Below, piece after piece: positions 32,819 through 41,532 of a stretch of DNA of 64,000 bases (within the stretch, counting starts at the first letter, position 1; each line of letters opens with the position of its first letter). The position numbers were made by a program, and so were the translations under genes. Where the stretch lies: the NCBI GenBank assembly GCA_964293155.1, contig CAXYYA010000015.1, positions 1 through 64,000 of the forward strand, read 5' to 3'. The stretch is from JAQVEB01 sp028698105. Its GTDB lineage: Bacteria > Bacteroidota > Bacteroidia > Bacteroidales > Dysgonomonadaceae. The notes beneath the pieces are model-generated. The model did no database searches, was not told the DNA's origin, and saw only the letters and a list, made by a program, of their open reading frames with translations.

Positions 32819-33446
32819 AGTTTATAGCCCACGTGAGCACATATTCAGGATGAAATTCGTAGTTAATGTTGAAACGATGGCGGGACGCCGATCGGGTTTC
32901 GTGTGCAGTAATGACCCCTTTTTCCTGTGGAATAAATTTTTCCAGATGAAGGTGCTGCTTGAAATCTATTTCGCTTTCCGACAGGAGTTTAAACATGGTT
33001 TCTTTCGCCGACCAATGGAGCAGTAGATGGGCGTTTTTCGCCGGTTCGTGGATATATTCGTCATCCGAAATGAATTTCCCTGCAACTTTATGTACGCGAT
33101 CCGAAGTTTCTTCGATATCAATTCCCACATTTTTACTTTTATGCAACAAAACTGCTGCGTGAGCCTTTGTATGTGAAATGCTTACATTATACGAATCGTC
33201 AGATAGGTAGGGCCTTCCGTCGGTTCGGTGATAAACGATTTTTTCCTCCTGTAACAACAAGAATAACATCAGCCTCACCGATAACCATTCTGCAGCTCTT
33301 TTTTCCGAACGGATTTTAGCCACATGATTCTCGGCTTTCATTTTGAGCGTGTCGGGAAAAAGAGCTAACAGCTCTTCTTTCGATTCCGTGATCTCCCACA
33401 CGCCCAAAACACATTCGTCGTCAATATTTTCTTTTCTGATAAGCAT
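32817..33446 (-). CDS. 4'-phosphopantetheinyl transferase superfamily protein
   Basis: This enzyme would transfer 4'-phosphopantetheine from CoA to a carrier-protein serine. The 209-residue protein has the Sfp/AcpT-type signatures NVGIDIEETSDRVHKVA (the magnesium-binding Asp and Glu) and WSAKETMFKLL, spaced ~45 residues apart. An N-terminal half follows the Sfp pseudo-dimer plan. It is the 3' member of the minus-strand run mutY, ssb, gldE, PPTase, 20 bp after gldE. Whether it serves fatty-acid ACP or a polyketide/aryl-polyene-type carrier is unknown. Confidence 0.88.
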   Translation of the reverse strand: MLIRKENIDDECVLGVWEITESKEELLALFPDTLKMKAENHVAKIRSEKRAAEWLSVRLMLFLLLQEEKIVYHRTDGRPYLSDDSYNVSISHTKAHAAVLLHKSKNVGIDIEETSDRVHKVAGKFISDDEYIHEPAKNAHLLLHWSAKETMFKLLSESEIDFKQHLHLEKFIPQEKGVITAHETRSASRHRFNINYEFHPEYVLTWAIN

Positions 33447-33466
33447 GGATTGCAGTTTGCAGGCCG

Positions 33467-34810
33467 TTATTCAGCCGCTTTGGCGTTTTTCTTTTGCGGC
33501 GGAGGCGTGTAACGCACTTTCACGATCCGGCGTTTGGTCATTTCTTCGGCTTGAAGTTTATATTCGTCGAAGACAATCGTTTCTTTTCTTTTCGGGAAAT
33601 TCCCTTTGAGTTCAAGCATAAGGCCTGCCACTGTATCGGCTTCGGCTGTGTATTTGCGGAACGCACTTTCGGATACGCCGGTGATACGAAAAAAATCTTC
33701 CAAAGGCGTTTTTCCTTCAAAAATGTAGGATCCGTCGGCGGCGAGGGAATATAAAGGCTTGTCTTCGTCGTACTCGTCGCTTATGTCGCCCACAATTTCT
33801 TCCAGAATGTCTTCCATCGTCACAATTCCATTGGTGCCGCCATACTCGTCCACCACAACAGCCATGTGCTTTTTATTGGTGCGGAATTCTTCCAGCAGAT
33901 CATCAATTCTTTTTGTTCCGGGAACAAAATATGCCTGACGGACAAGCGATTGCCATTGAAAATCGTCTTGTCGGTTTAGGTGCGGGAGGAGGTCTTTTAC
34001 GTACAGGATGCCTTTTATATTGTCTAAATCCTCGTCGTAAACGGGAATTCGCGAGAAGCCGGCTTCCACGATATAGTCAATTACTTTATCGAAAGGAGTG
34101 GACAGGTCGAGTGCAAAAACATCGGAGCGTGAAATTAAAATATCATCCACCGTGGTGTCTTTAAATCGGATAATTCCTTCCAGCATGTCTTTTTCCTGCT
34201 CGTGAGTGATTTCATTCGATGTGATTTCCAGTGCTTTGGAAAGTTCGTCCATCGAAATTTCGTATTTTCGCTGAATGGTTGACCTGCTGATAACGTTAGA
34301 GCTGTTTACTAAAAGCGATGAAAAAGGCGAAATTATTCTACTTATTATCCGGATGAAATGCACGTATTTCCGGGCAAATTTCCGATGATTGCCGGAGGCG
34401 TAGAGCTTGGGTATTGCTTCGATCAGTATCAAAACAAGAAGTATGGCCAACGCGACGCTTAGTATATTTTTTTCTGCCGTACCCTGGGCGAAAAATGGTA
34501 TTTTGTGGAGTAAATAGAGCGATAAAGCCAGAATAACGACATTCAGAAAATTATAAGCGATAATGATGGATGCGAGCAGCCTTTCCGGTTTGTTTAGCAA
34601 GGCTGTTATTTGTATGTCGTTGGGATTCACGCTGGTGAAAATATCATCGGTTTCTTCTTCCTTGAACGAAAAAAAAGCAGCTTCCGCACCGGATACGATC
34701 GCGTTGGTAAAGATAATCAAAAGAAGAAGAGCGATCAAAAAATAGTCTGACAGCAAAAATGGAGTTGCCGGCATTATCAACAAAAGCAAAAATGATGAGG
34801 CGGAGTACAA
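33467..34810 (-). CDS. gldE: CNNM/CBS/CorC-domain membrane protein (GldE-like)
   Basis: This 447-residue protein has an N-terminal membrane (CNNM/DUF21) domain with about four helices (~10-165), a CBS pair (~215-330; LPHLNRQDDFQWQSLVRQAY and KKHMAVVVDEYGGTNGIVTM), and a C-terminal CorC/HlyC FAD-like domain (~345-435). In Flavobacterium GldE belongs to the gliding-motility/type IX secretion group; in Bacteroidales the homologue is probably a cation transporter. The gene follows mutY and ssb on the same strand, the conserved mutY-ssb-gldE order. A later ATG (34774) could also be used as the start. Confidence 0.88.
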   Translation of the reverse strand: MYSASSFLLLLIMPATPFLLSDYFLIALLLLIIFTNAIVSGAEAAFFSFKEEETDDIFTSVNPNDIQITALLNKPERLLASIIIAYNFLNVVILALSLYLLHKIPFFAQGTAEKNILSVALAILLVLILIEAIPKLYASGNHRKFARKYVHFIRIISRIISPFSSLLVNSSNVISRSTIQRKYEISMDELSKALEITSNEITHEQEKDMLEGIIRFKDTTVDDILISRSDVFALDLSTPFDKVIDYIVEAGFSRIPVYDEDLDNIKGILYVKDLLPHLNRQDDFQWQSLVRQAYFVPGTKRIDDLLEEFRTNKKHMAVVVDEYGGTNGIVTMEDILEEIVGDISDEYDEDKPLYSLAADGSYIFEGKTPLEDFFRITGVSESAFRKYTAEADTVAGLMLELKGNFPKRKETIVFDEYKLQAEEMTKRRIVKVRYTPPPQKKNAKAAE

Positions 34811-34906
34811 GAGAATTATTTTTAGTAAAACAAAAAGAGAATGTTTTAAATCTTCATTATCAATAAGAAAGGTTTAAAACATTCTCAGCAAAATTACGAT
34901 GATTTA

Positions 34907-35344
34907 TTAAAAAGGTAAATCATCAACCTGTGAATCGTCGTTTAAATTCGCCGATTGATCGGAGTAGGAACTATCGTCCCGCTCATTGTTGGCATTGTCG
35001 CCCGGGCTACTTCTACGACTTAAAATTTCAAGCGTGTCTGCATAAACTTCGGTGATGTACCTCTTAACTCCGTTCTGGTCGTCGTATGAACGCGACCGGA
35101 TTTTTCCTTCAATGTACAATTGCGTACCTTTTTTTACAAACTTTTCAACGATCTGGGCCAGCCCTCTCCAACATACAATATTGTGCCACTCGGTTCTTTC
35201 CGGAACTTGTGTCCCGTTAGTGGTGGTGTATCCTCTCTCGCTGGTTGCGAGCGGGAAATTAGCTTTTGCATTGTCGTTGTCGAAATACTTGATTTCGGGG
35301 TCTTTGCCTACATTTCCTACTAAAATAACTTTGTTAACAGACAT
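34907..35344 (-). CDS. ssb: Single-stranded DNA-binding protein
   Basis: SSB coats single-stranded DNA during replication and repair. The 145-residue protein has the OB-fold start SVNKVILVGNVGKDPEIKYF, the WHNIVCWRGLAQIVEKFVKK block and YIEGKIRSRSY. A flexible low-complexity tail ends in the acidic DDSQVDDLPF motif that recruits partner proteins. It lies 73 bp after mutY and before gldE. The start is at 35344, giving MSVNKVILVG. Confidence 0.96.
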   Translation of the reverse strand: MSVNKVILVGNVGKDPEIKYFDNDNAKANFPLATSERGYTTTNGTQVPERTEWHNIVCWRGLAQIVEKFVKKGTQLYIEGKIRSRSYDDQNGVKRYITEVYADTLEILSRRSSPGDNANNERDDSSYSDQSANLNDDSQVDDLPF

Positions 35345-35417
35345 AACGAATAAATTTTTATGTAATAAAACTCTCTAACAAAACAAAAGTAATAAAAGTT
35401 TTCAAGATAGCAATCGT

Positions 35418-36494
35418 TCAGTGATGAAATCTTTCCAAATATTTATGTATCAGTCTCGAAACGGGATAATTGCTTATTGATGAGGAAGAAATTCTGATGA
35501 AATTTTCCGGCATCCCGAAAGGTTCGGAGTCCGGTAAAACCACGCGGTAAAATTGTGTATGGATGTTTTGGTGCGACAGCACATGTTTTACACCGTAAAC
35601 CGAAGAAAAAACACCCGCAGGATTTTCCCCGAACCACGATAAGAAAAGATCGTTGCGGCCGAGTTCGGTAAAATCCGTAGCTTGCTTTGTTTCGATCAGC
35701 GGAAACTCGTACAGGTTTTTCCAAATATCGGAGGCATCTCGCTTGTGAATGTACGTGCTGTCCCGATGATTGATATGAAAATAATGAAAATAGCGGTCTG
35801 TGGATTTTTTGGCCTTTATTTTCACCGGATACATCAGTACGCTGCCTTCGGCAAGCGCCGCGCAATGGAATTGCAGCGGGCATTGACTGCACCGGGGTTG
35901 CCTTGGCGTGCACACCATTGCGCCGAAATCCATGATCGCCTGATTGTGAATGGCCGGATTTCGTTCGTCGAGGAGTTGTTGCGCAATTTCTGTGATGATC
36001 TTTTTCCCTTCGGCTGAGTTGACCGGTTCTTTTACCCTGAACAACCGCGATATAACCCGCAGAACGTTGCCGTCAACCACGGCATAGGGTTGATTAAAGG
36101 CAATGGAGGCTATGGCGGCAGCCGTATATTCGCCAATGCCTTTGAGCGAAATGATATCGCTGTATTTTTTCGGGAATTTTCCGTTAAAATCCGTGACAAG
36201 TTGCTTGGCGGCAGCATGCAGATTTCGCGCACGCGAATAATATCCGAGCCCCTGCCAAAGTTTCAACACTTCCTGCTCCGACGCACTGGCAAGCGATTCA
36301 ATGGTGGGGAAACTTCGGACGAACCGTTGAAAATAGGCAGATCCCTGATCTACGCGGGTTTGTTGCAAAATGACCTCCGAAAGCCATATTTTGTACGGAT
36401 CGGTTGTTTCACGCCAGGGCAAGACTCGTTTATGTTCGGCATACCATTGTTGCAACAAAACACTTAGGTTATGAATATCAGTTGATTTCTTCAT
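35418..36494 (-). CDS. mutY: A/G-specific adenine glycosylase MutY
   Basis: MutY removes adenine mispaired with 8-oxoguanine. The 358-residue protein contains LPWRETTDPYKIWLSEVILQ, the catalytic Glu in LQQTRVDQ, the helix-hairpin-helix LKGIGEYTAAAIASIAF, and AVVDGNVLRV with the conserved Asp. The iron-sulfur cysteines are in CTPRQPRCSQCPLQFHC. A C-terminal NUDIX-like 8-oxoG recognition domain (~235-355) follows. It is the first gene of the mutY-ssb-gldE-PPTase run; its own promoter was not clear. The divergent neighbour is the HU gene. Confidence 0.95.
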   Translation of the reverse strand: MKKSTDIHNLSVLLQQWYAEHKRVLPWRETTDPYKIWLSEVILQQTRVDQGSAYFQRFVRSFPTIESLASASEQEVLKLWQGLGYYSRARNLHAAAKQLVTDFNGKFPKKYSDIISLKGIGEYTAAAIASIAFNQPYAVVDGNVLRVISRLFRVKEPVNSAEGKKIITEIAQQLLDERNPAIHNQAIMDFGAMVCTPRQPRCSQCPLQFHCAALAEGSVLMYPVKIKAKKSTDRYFHYFHINHRDSTYIHKRDASDIWKNLYEFPLIETKQATDFTELGRNDLFLSWFGENPAGVFSSVYGVKHVLSHQNIHTQFYRVVLPDSEPFGMPENFIRISSSSISNYPVSRLIHKYLERFHH

Positions 36495-36595
36495 TCTTCG
36501 TTCGTTAAATCGCGTATCGGAAGCACAAAACTACGCTAAAAAGGCGTTGCAATTCAAAAAATTACAAAAAATAACAAAAATGGAAGGTTTTTATT

Positions 36596-36625
36596 TTTGA
36601 GCTTAAAAAAAAAGCTATATATTTG
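36596..36625 (+). promoter_or_regulatory. Promoter of the HU gene
   Basis: TTTG (36596-36599) and TATATTTG (36618-36625) are 18 bp apart. The start near 36632 leaves a ~50-nt AT-rich leader and excludes an upstream in-frame ATG at 36623. Confidence 0.65.
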
Positions 36626-36682
36626 CATTCCAAAAAATTACTATTATTATTAATATATTTTCTTATTCAAAAATTTTATATT

Positions 36683-36979
36683 ATGACTAAAGCAGACATT
36701 GTAAACGAGATTGCAAAGAACACCGGCGTAGATAAAGCATCGGTTCTTGCTACTGTAGAATCTTTTATGGAAATAGTTAAAGGTTCGTTAGCTAAAAATG
36801 AAAACGTGTACCTGAGAGGTTTTGGAAGCTTCATCGTGAAAAAGAGAGCTCAAAAAACTGCACGCAACATTTCTAAAAACACCACTATCATCATTCCCGA
36901 GCACAACATTCCGGCATTCAAACCGGCAAAAACTTTTGTTGGCCAGGTGAAGGGAAGCGCCAAAAAAGGTAAAAAATAA
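36683..36979 (+). CDS. HU/IHF-family DNA-binding protein
   Basis: This is a 98-residue histone-like DNA-bending protein. It starts MTKADIVNEIAKNTGVDKAS, includes VYLRGFGSFIVKKRAQKTARN, the conserved strand leading into the DNA-binding arm, the arm with IPEHNIPAFKPAKTF (P-A-F-K-P family block), and a lysine-rich end GSAKKGKK. Upstream in-frame residues are rejected because they overlap the promoter. It is 48 bp upstream of a tiny, very basic gene that probably shares its transcript. Confidence 0.93.
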   Translation: MTKADIVNEIAKNTGVDKASVLATVESFMEIVKGSLAKNENVYLRGFGSFIVKKRAQKTARNISKNTTIIIPEHNIPAFKPAKTFVGQVKGSAKKGKK

Positions 36980-37011
36980 TTCAAATCTTTCTTTGTAAGA
37001 AGAACTAATTA

Positions 37012-37018
37012 AAAGGAG
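37012..37018 (+). promoter_or_regulatory. Strong Shine-Dalgarno sequence of the 30-aa basic protein
   Basis: AAAGGAG matches the 16S rRNA 3' end over seven bases, 9 nt before the ATG at 37028. No comparable site was noticed before the other genes I checked, and Bacteroidota ribosomes generally do not rely on such sites. Confidence 0.7.
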
Positions 37019-37027
37019 AACAAGAAA

Positions 37028-37120
37028 ATGCCAAGTGGTAAAAAGAGAAAAAGGCATAAAATGTCTGTACACAAAAGAAAGAAAAGACTAAGGAAAAACA
37101 GGCATAAAAAGAAAAAGTAA
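37028..37120 (+). CDS. 30-aa extremely basic protein (AURKAIP1/COX24-like, possible small ribosomal protein)
   Basis: This tiny gene encodes 30 residues, MPSGKKRKRHKMSVHKRKKR followed by LRKNRHKKKK; 20 of the 30 are Lys, Arg or His. The KRxKxMxxHKRKKxxRKxR spacing resembles the AURKAIP1/COX24 domain, found in mitochondrial mS38 and mycobacterial bS22, so a small-subunit ribosomal protein is a fair guess; bTHX-type proteins are an alternative. It has a strong AAAGGAG site at 37012-37018. It lies 48 bp after the HU gene with no promoter between, and a long hairpin follows. Such short genes are often missed by annotation. Confidence 0.75.
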   Translation: MPSGKKRKRHKMSVHKRKKRLRKNRHKKKK

Positions 37121-37148
37121 CCTGGTTTATCTTTTAAGTATAATACAC

Positions 37149-37188
37149 AAGAACAAACTTAAAATATTTGTCCCTTAAGTTTGTTCTT
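37149..37188. terminator. Long hairpin downstream of the HU/basic-protein unit
   Basis: AAGAACAAACTTAA (37149-37162) pairs perfectly with TTAAGTTTGTTCTT (37175-37188) around a 12-nt loop, and outer bases extend the stem with one bulge. No T run follows, so it may be a terminator, a processing site or part of the rng leader. Confidence 0.5.
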
Positions 37189-37269
37189 TGTGTATAAAGC
37201 TGGTTCGGGCGAGAACCGGCCTTTCTTCTGTGACAGAAGCCTATTAACAAACATTTAAAAACAAAAATT

Positions 37270-38838
37270 GTGGTAAGCGAACTTGTCGTAGATGTTCAAC
37301 CCAATGAGATTTCGATCGCGGTTCTCGAAGATAAAAAACTGGTAGAATTGCAAAAAGAAGCACAAGATGTCTCATTTTCGGTTGGGAACATTTACCTGGG
37401 GCGGGTGAAAAAATTAATGCCCGCGTTAAACGCTGCATTTGTGGATGTAGGACATAAAAAAGACGCTTTTCTTCACTATTTGGATTTAGGGGTAGAATTT
37501 AACTCGGTTTCGTATTTTCAGAAATTATCCGAAGACAAGAAAAAAATTCCGCAGATTCAGAAAATGAAACTGCAGCCCGATATTGAGAAAGACGGTACGA
37601 TTAGCGACGTGCTAAAGGTGGGACAGGAAGTGTTGGTGCAAGTTGCCAAAGAACCCATTTCCACCAAAGGCCCGAGATTAACCGCCGAACTGTCTTTCGC
37701 GGGAAGATTTATGGTATTGATACCTTTTATTGATAAAGTATCGGTATCGCAAAAAATAAAATCGCGCGAGGAACGCGCACGTCTCCGGCAACTGATACAA
37801 AGTATAAAACCCAAGAACTTCGGCGTCATCATTCGTACAAACGCCGAAGAAAAGCGAGTAGCGGAGCTTGACTCGGAGCTTAAAATTTTAGTTCAACGAT
37901 GGGAAGATGCCAGTGTAAAATTGCAGAAAGCAAAGGCACCGGCGCTCATCTTTGAAGAAACCGCACGAACCGTAGCTTTGCTTCGCGATATCTTTAACCC
38001 CTCATTCGAACAGATACACGTAAACGATAAAGACGTGTATAAACAAATCACCGAATACGTGAGCCTCATTGCCCCCGGAAAGAAAAACATTGTGAAATTG
38101 TATTCCGGCGCATTGCCCATTCTCGATAATTTCGGTGTTACCAAACAGGTAAAATCGCTCTTTGGAAAAACAGTTACCTTTAAAAACGGTGCATATCTCA
38201 TTATTGAACACACCGAAGCGTTGCACGTAATTGACGTGAACAGCGGAAACCGGAACAAATCGAAGCTTGGGCAGGAAGATGCCGCTTTTGAAGTGAATAC
38301 CGCCGCTGCTGAAGAAATTGCACGACAATTGCGCCTTCGCGATATGGGAGGGATCATTGTTATTGATTTCATTGATATGCACAAAGGCGACCATCGCAAC
38401 AAACTGTTGGGAAAAATGCAGGAGTTCATGTCGCAAGACAGAGCCAAGCACAATATCCTGCCATTGAGCAAGTTCGGGGTTATGCAGATTACGCGTCAGC
38501 GTGTGCGTCCCGAAATGGAAGTAACCACCAGCGAAGTGTGTCCGACCTGTTTTGGAAAAGGAAAAATTAAATCGTCAATCTTGTTTACCGATACGTTGGA
38601 AGGTAAGATTGATTATTTAGTGAAACGGCTAAAGGTGAAGAAATTCAGCCTGCACATACATCCGTACGTTGCAGCTTATGTACAACAGGGGCTGTTTTCG
38701 TTGAAATACAAATGGCGTAAGAAATACAATGTAGGATTAAAGATCATTCCCGATCAAAGTCTCGGGTTCCTGCAATACGTTTTTTACGATAAAGAAGGAA
38801 ACGAAATAGACCTGAAAGAAGAAATTGAAATGAAATAA
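37270..38838 (+). CDS. rng: Ribonuclease G/E family
   Basis: RNase G/E is an endoribonuclease for rRNA and mRNA processing. The 522-residue protein is RNase G-like in length, without the long RNase E scaffold. An S1 domain near residues 35-130 starts VGNIYLGRVKKLMPALNAAF. The catalytic region has LHVIDVNSGN and GGIIVIDFIDM with the metal-binding aspartates. A zinc-link motif CPTCFGKG (~427-434) precedes the C-terminal part. The start codon is GTG at 37270, giving MVSELVVDVQP, the conserved Bacteroidota start. A terminator follows. Confidence 0.95.
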   Translation: MVSELVVDVQPNEISIAVLEDKKLVELQKEAQDVSFSVGNIYLGRVKKLMPALNAAFVDVGHKKDAFLHYLDLGVEFNSVSYFQKLSEDKKKIPQIQKMKLQPDIEKDGTISDVLKVGQEVLVQVAKEPISTKGPRLTAELSFAGRFMVLIPFIDKVSVSQKIKSREERARLRQLIQSIKPKNFGVIIRTNAEEKRVAELDSELKILVQRWEDASVKLQKAKAPALIFEETARTVALLRDIFNPSFEQIHVNDKDVYKQITEYVSLIAPGKKNIVKLYSGALPILDNFGVTKQVKSLFGKTVTFKNGAYLIIEHTEALHVIDVNSGNRNKSKLGQEDAAFEVNTAAAEEIARQLRLRDMGGIIVIDFIDMHKGDHRNKLLGKMQEFMSQDRAKHNILPLSKFGVMQITRQRVRPEMEVTTSEVCPTCFGKGKIKSSILFTDTLEGKIDYLVKRLKVKKFSLHIHPYVAAYVQQGLFSLKYKWRKKYNVGLKIIPDQSLGFLQYVFYDKEGNEIDLKEEIEMK

Positions 38839-38868
38839 CGTACCGCGCGATGCGGAACGGAAGAATGT

Positions 38869-38902
38869 AAAAACCGGATTGCGGAAGCAGTTCGGTTTTT
38901 TG
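38869..38902 (+). terminator. Terminator after rng
   Basis: AAAAACCG (38869-38876) pairs with CGGTTTTT (38893-38900) and a T run follows. It ends rng, with priA converging downstream. Confidence 0.7.
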
Positions 38903-38959
38903 CGTTTTTTGGGGAGACAAAGTTTTTAACTTCGTCAATGGCGAAGCCAGAGGAAACGA

Positions 38960-41395
38960 TTATACCAAATCCACATCAAAATAAATCACCACATATTTGA
39001 ATTGCGGATTGCTTCGCAGTTGGGTTTCGGCCTGCCTTAGAATATTGCGCACATGTTGTGGCGAAAATCCGGCTTCCAGCTTGAGCAATATCTCACGAAT
39101 GTGATACAACTTTATTTTGCTTATGAGCGGTTTGTTTGGGCCGAGAACGCGCTCGTGCAACAAAGGGCGTAGCTTTTCGGCAAAGAAGTGCGACGCCGTT
39201 TCAACTTTTTGTTCGTTCCGGTCTTTTACTACAACAGAAATTAACCGGTTGAACGGCGGATAACGAAACATCTTTCGCTCAGACAATTGTGTGTTGAAAA
39301 ACGCCTCGTAGTTGTTCTCCGCGATAAACCGGTAAACGGACATTTCGGGGTTGGCCGTTTGTATGATAACCGTTCCGCGTTTGTTTTTACGACCGGCGCG
39401 GCCTGCGGCCTGAGTCATGAGCTGAAAACCCCGTTCGTGCGAACGAAAATCGGGATAGTTGAGCAGCGAGTCGGCCGAAATAATGCCCACCACGCTCACG
39501 TTATCGAAATCAAGCCCTTTTGACAGCATTTGCGTACCGACTAAAATCTGCACACGATTTTCCTGAAAATCGCCGATAATTTTTTCGTACGCGTTCTTAC
39601 CCCGGGTAGTATCGGTATCCATGCGCGCGATGCGCACGTCAGGAAAAAGACGCGATACTTCCTCTTCCAGTTGTTCCGTTCCCTGCCCCAGCATCTCAAG
39701 GCTGGTTTCCTTACACTCGGGGCACGCCTTCGGCATGTTGTACACGGCATTGCAGTAATGGCAAACCAGTTGGTTACGGAATTTATGGTAGGTGAGGGAC
39801 ACATCGCAGTGCTTACATTTAGGCGTCCAGGCACAAAGCTTGCATTCGATGACGGGAGCAAATCCGCGGCGGTTTCTGAACAAAATAACCTGTTCGCCGT
39901 TTTCCAACGCCGAGCGCATGCGGCCAATAAGTTCCGGCGCGAGCAGCGATTTCATTTTTCGTTTCCGGCGAAGTTCTTTGGTGTTTTCCAACAGGATTTC
40001 GGGCAGTTGTATCTCTTCAAAACGCTTTTCGAGCGTTACCATCCCGTATTTTCCGGTTTTGGCGTTGTAGTATGACTCCAGCGAAGGCGTTGCCGAACCC
40101 AGCAGCGCGTTAGCGCCGAAAAATTGTGCCAGCACGATCGCTGTGTCGCGGGCGTGATAGCGGGGGGAAGGCTCCTGTTGTTTGTAACTGCCTTCGTGTT
40201 CTTCGTCCACGATAACCAAGCCCAGATGCCGGAACGGCATAAAAAGCGATGAGCGCACACCGATGATGATCTCGAACGAGTTGTCTGACAGCATTTTTTG
40301 CCAGATTTCGGCGCGTTCGTTATCGTTAATTTTGGAATGATATATGCCGAGTTTATCCCCAAAAACGGCTTGCAAGCGTTGTGTAAGTTGCGTTGTAAGC
40401 GCAATTTCCGGCACGAGGTATAAGGTTTGTTTGCCTTCGGCAAGCATTTTTTCGATGAGGTGAATGTAAATTTCGGTTTTTCCGCTGGATGTTACGCCGT
40501 GCAGCAAGCAAGTCTGTTTTTCACCGAAGCAATCGGTGATTTGCCCGAATGCTTCTTGCTGAAACAAGTTCAGGGGAAAAGGTTCGCGAGTTGCGTTTAT
40601 GTTCGTATCAATTCGTCCGGTTTCCACCTCGAATTCGTGGAGAATATGTTTGTCTGTTAACCCTTTCAAAACGGAAGCAGATGCTTCCGGGAGCCCGAGG
40701 GCTTCCTTTCGGCTTATTTCTTCGGCGCCTCTCTCCGATAAAACACGAACGATATTTTCGTAAACTGCGTGTTGTTTTTTCGCTCTTCCTGTCAGTTCGG
40801 GAATATATTTTTTATCAATTTTGGGATTTAAACGGATGTATTTTTCGGTTTTCGCGGTAAACTTTTGTTCGATGGTTTGAGATGTTGAAACAACACCTTT
40901 CTCCGAAAGAGTATAGATAACAGGAAGAATGTTTTTGATATTGAGGCTTTTCCCAATCTTTGTTATCTTCTCGGGCTGCCCGTTTTCGAGAAACGCAACA
41001 ATTTTTTTTTCTGCCGGTGTTAAAGGGATTTTATCGTTGGTGAGGCCGGTAGCAGAAACAAACGTTTCGCTCTCCATACGTAACTTCGAGGGTAGGGCGG
41101 CCTTGTAAACATCGCCTAACGGACAAATGTAATAAAAAGAAATCCATTCCCACAGTTTCAATTGGTGCTCATTTACAATAGGATAAGCATCTATGAGGGA
41201 ATGGATTTCTTTTACTTCAACGCCTTTTGGAGCGTTGTTGTGGATGTTGAGAATGATGGCGGTGTAAAATTTCCGGTTTCCGAAAGGAACGATTACCCTG
41301 AATCCATTCCGTGCCGTGGTTTGCATTTCATGCGGAATCTCGTATGTAAACACATCGGCGAGCGGAAGGGGAAGAATTACATCGGCATATATCAT
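38960..41395 (-). CDS. priA: Primosomal protein N' (replication restart helicase PriA)
   Basis: PriA reloads the replisome at collapsed forks. The 811-residue protein has an N-terminal 3'-DNA-binding domain starting MIYADVILPLPLADVFTYE, Walker A LLHGVTSSGKTEIY (~295-308), DEEHEGSYKQ (DEAH-like box), and the zinc-binding cysteine block CKLCAWTPKCKHC...CHYC...CPEC in the helicase core. QMLSKGLDFDNVSVVGI and TQAAGRAGR (motif VI) follow, then the C-terminal domain. It is a single gene on the minus strand, followed by the rng terminator. Confidence 0.96.
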   Translation of the reverse strand: MIYADVILPLPLADVFTYEIPHEMQTTARNGFRVIVPFGNRKFYTAIILNIHNNAPKGVEVKEIHSLIDAYPIVNEHQLKLWEWISFYYICPLGDVYKAALPSKLRMESETFVSATGLTNDKIPLTPAEKKIVAFLENGQPEKITKIGKSLNIKNILPVIYTLSEKGVVSTSQTIEQKFTAKTEKYIRLNPKIDKKYIPELTGRAKKQHAVYENIVRVLSERGAEEISRKEALGLPEASASVLKGLTDKHILHEFEVETGRIDTNINATREPFPLNLFQQEAFGQITDCFGEKQTCLLHGVTSSGKTEIYIHLIEKMLAEGKQTLYLVPEIALTTQLTQRLQAVFGDKLGIYHSKINDNERAEIWQKMLSDNSFEIIIGVRSSLFMPFRHLGLVIVDEEHEGSYKQQEPSPRYHARDTAIVLAQFFGANALLGSATPSLESYYNAKTGKYGMVTLEKRFEEIQLPEILLENTKELRRKRKMKSLLAPELIGRMRSALENGEQVILFRNRRGFAPVIECKLCAWTPKCKHCDVSLTYHKFRNQLVCHYCNAVYNMPKACPECKETSLEMLGQGTEQLEEEVSRLFPDVRIARMDTDTTRGKNAYEKIIGDFQENRVQILVGTQMLSKGLDFDNVSVVGIISADSLLNYPDFRSHERGFQLMTQAAGRAGRKNKRGTVIIQTANPEMSVYRFIAENNYEAFFNTQLSERKMFRYPPFNRLISVVVKDRNEQKVETASHFFAEKLRPLLHERVLGPNKPLISKIKLYHIREILLKLEAGFSPQHVRNILRQAETQLRSNPQFKYVVIYFDVDLV

Positions 41396-41532
41396 TTCAT
41401 TTCGCGATATTCAATGGTTATTCGCTCACTTCGTTCGCGTAATTCGTTGTGGCGTTCAATTATTCAACGATACAACTGAATTACAATTGAACATCTGTTG
41501 AATAACAATCGAAAATCAGTTTATCATTTCTT

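Noticed and set aside
36623..36682. N-terminal extension of the HU protein
   Set aside because: The extra ATG lies on the promoter -7 box, and the family starts at MTKADIVNEI.
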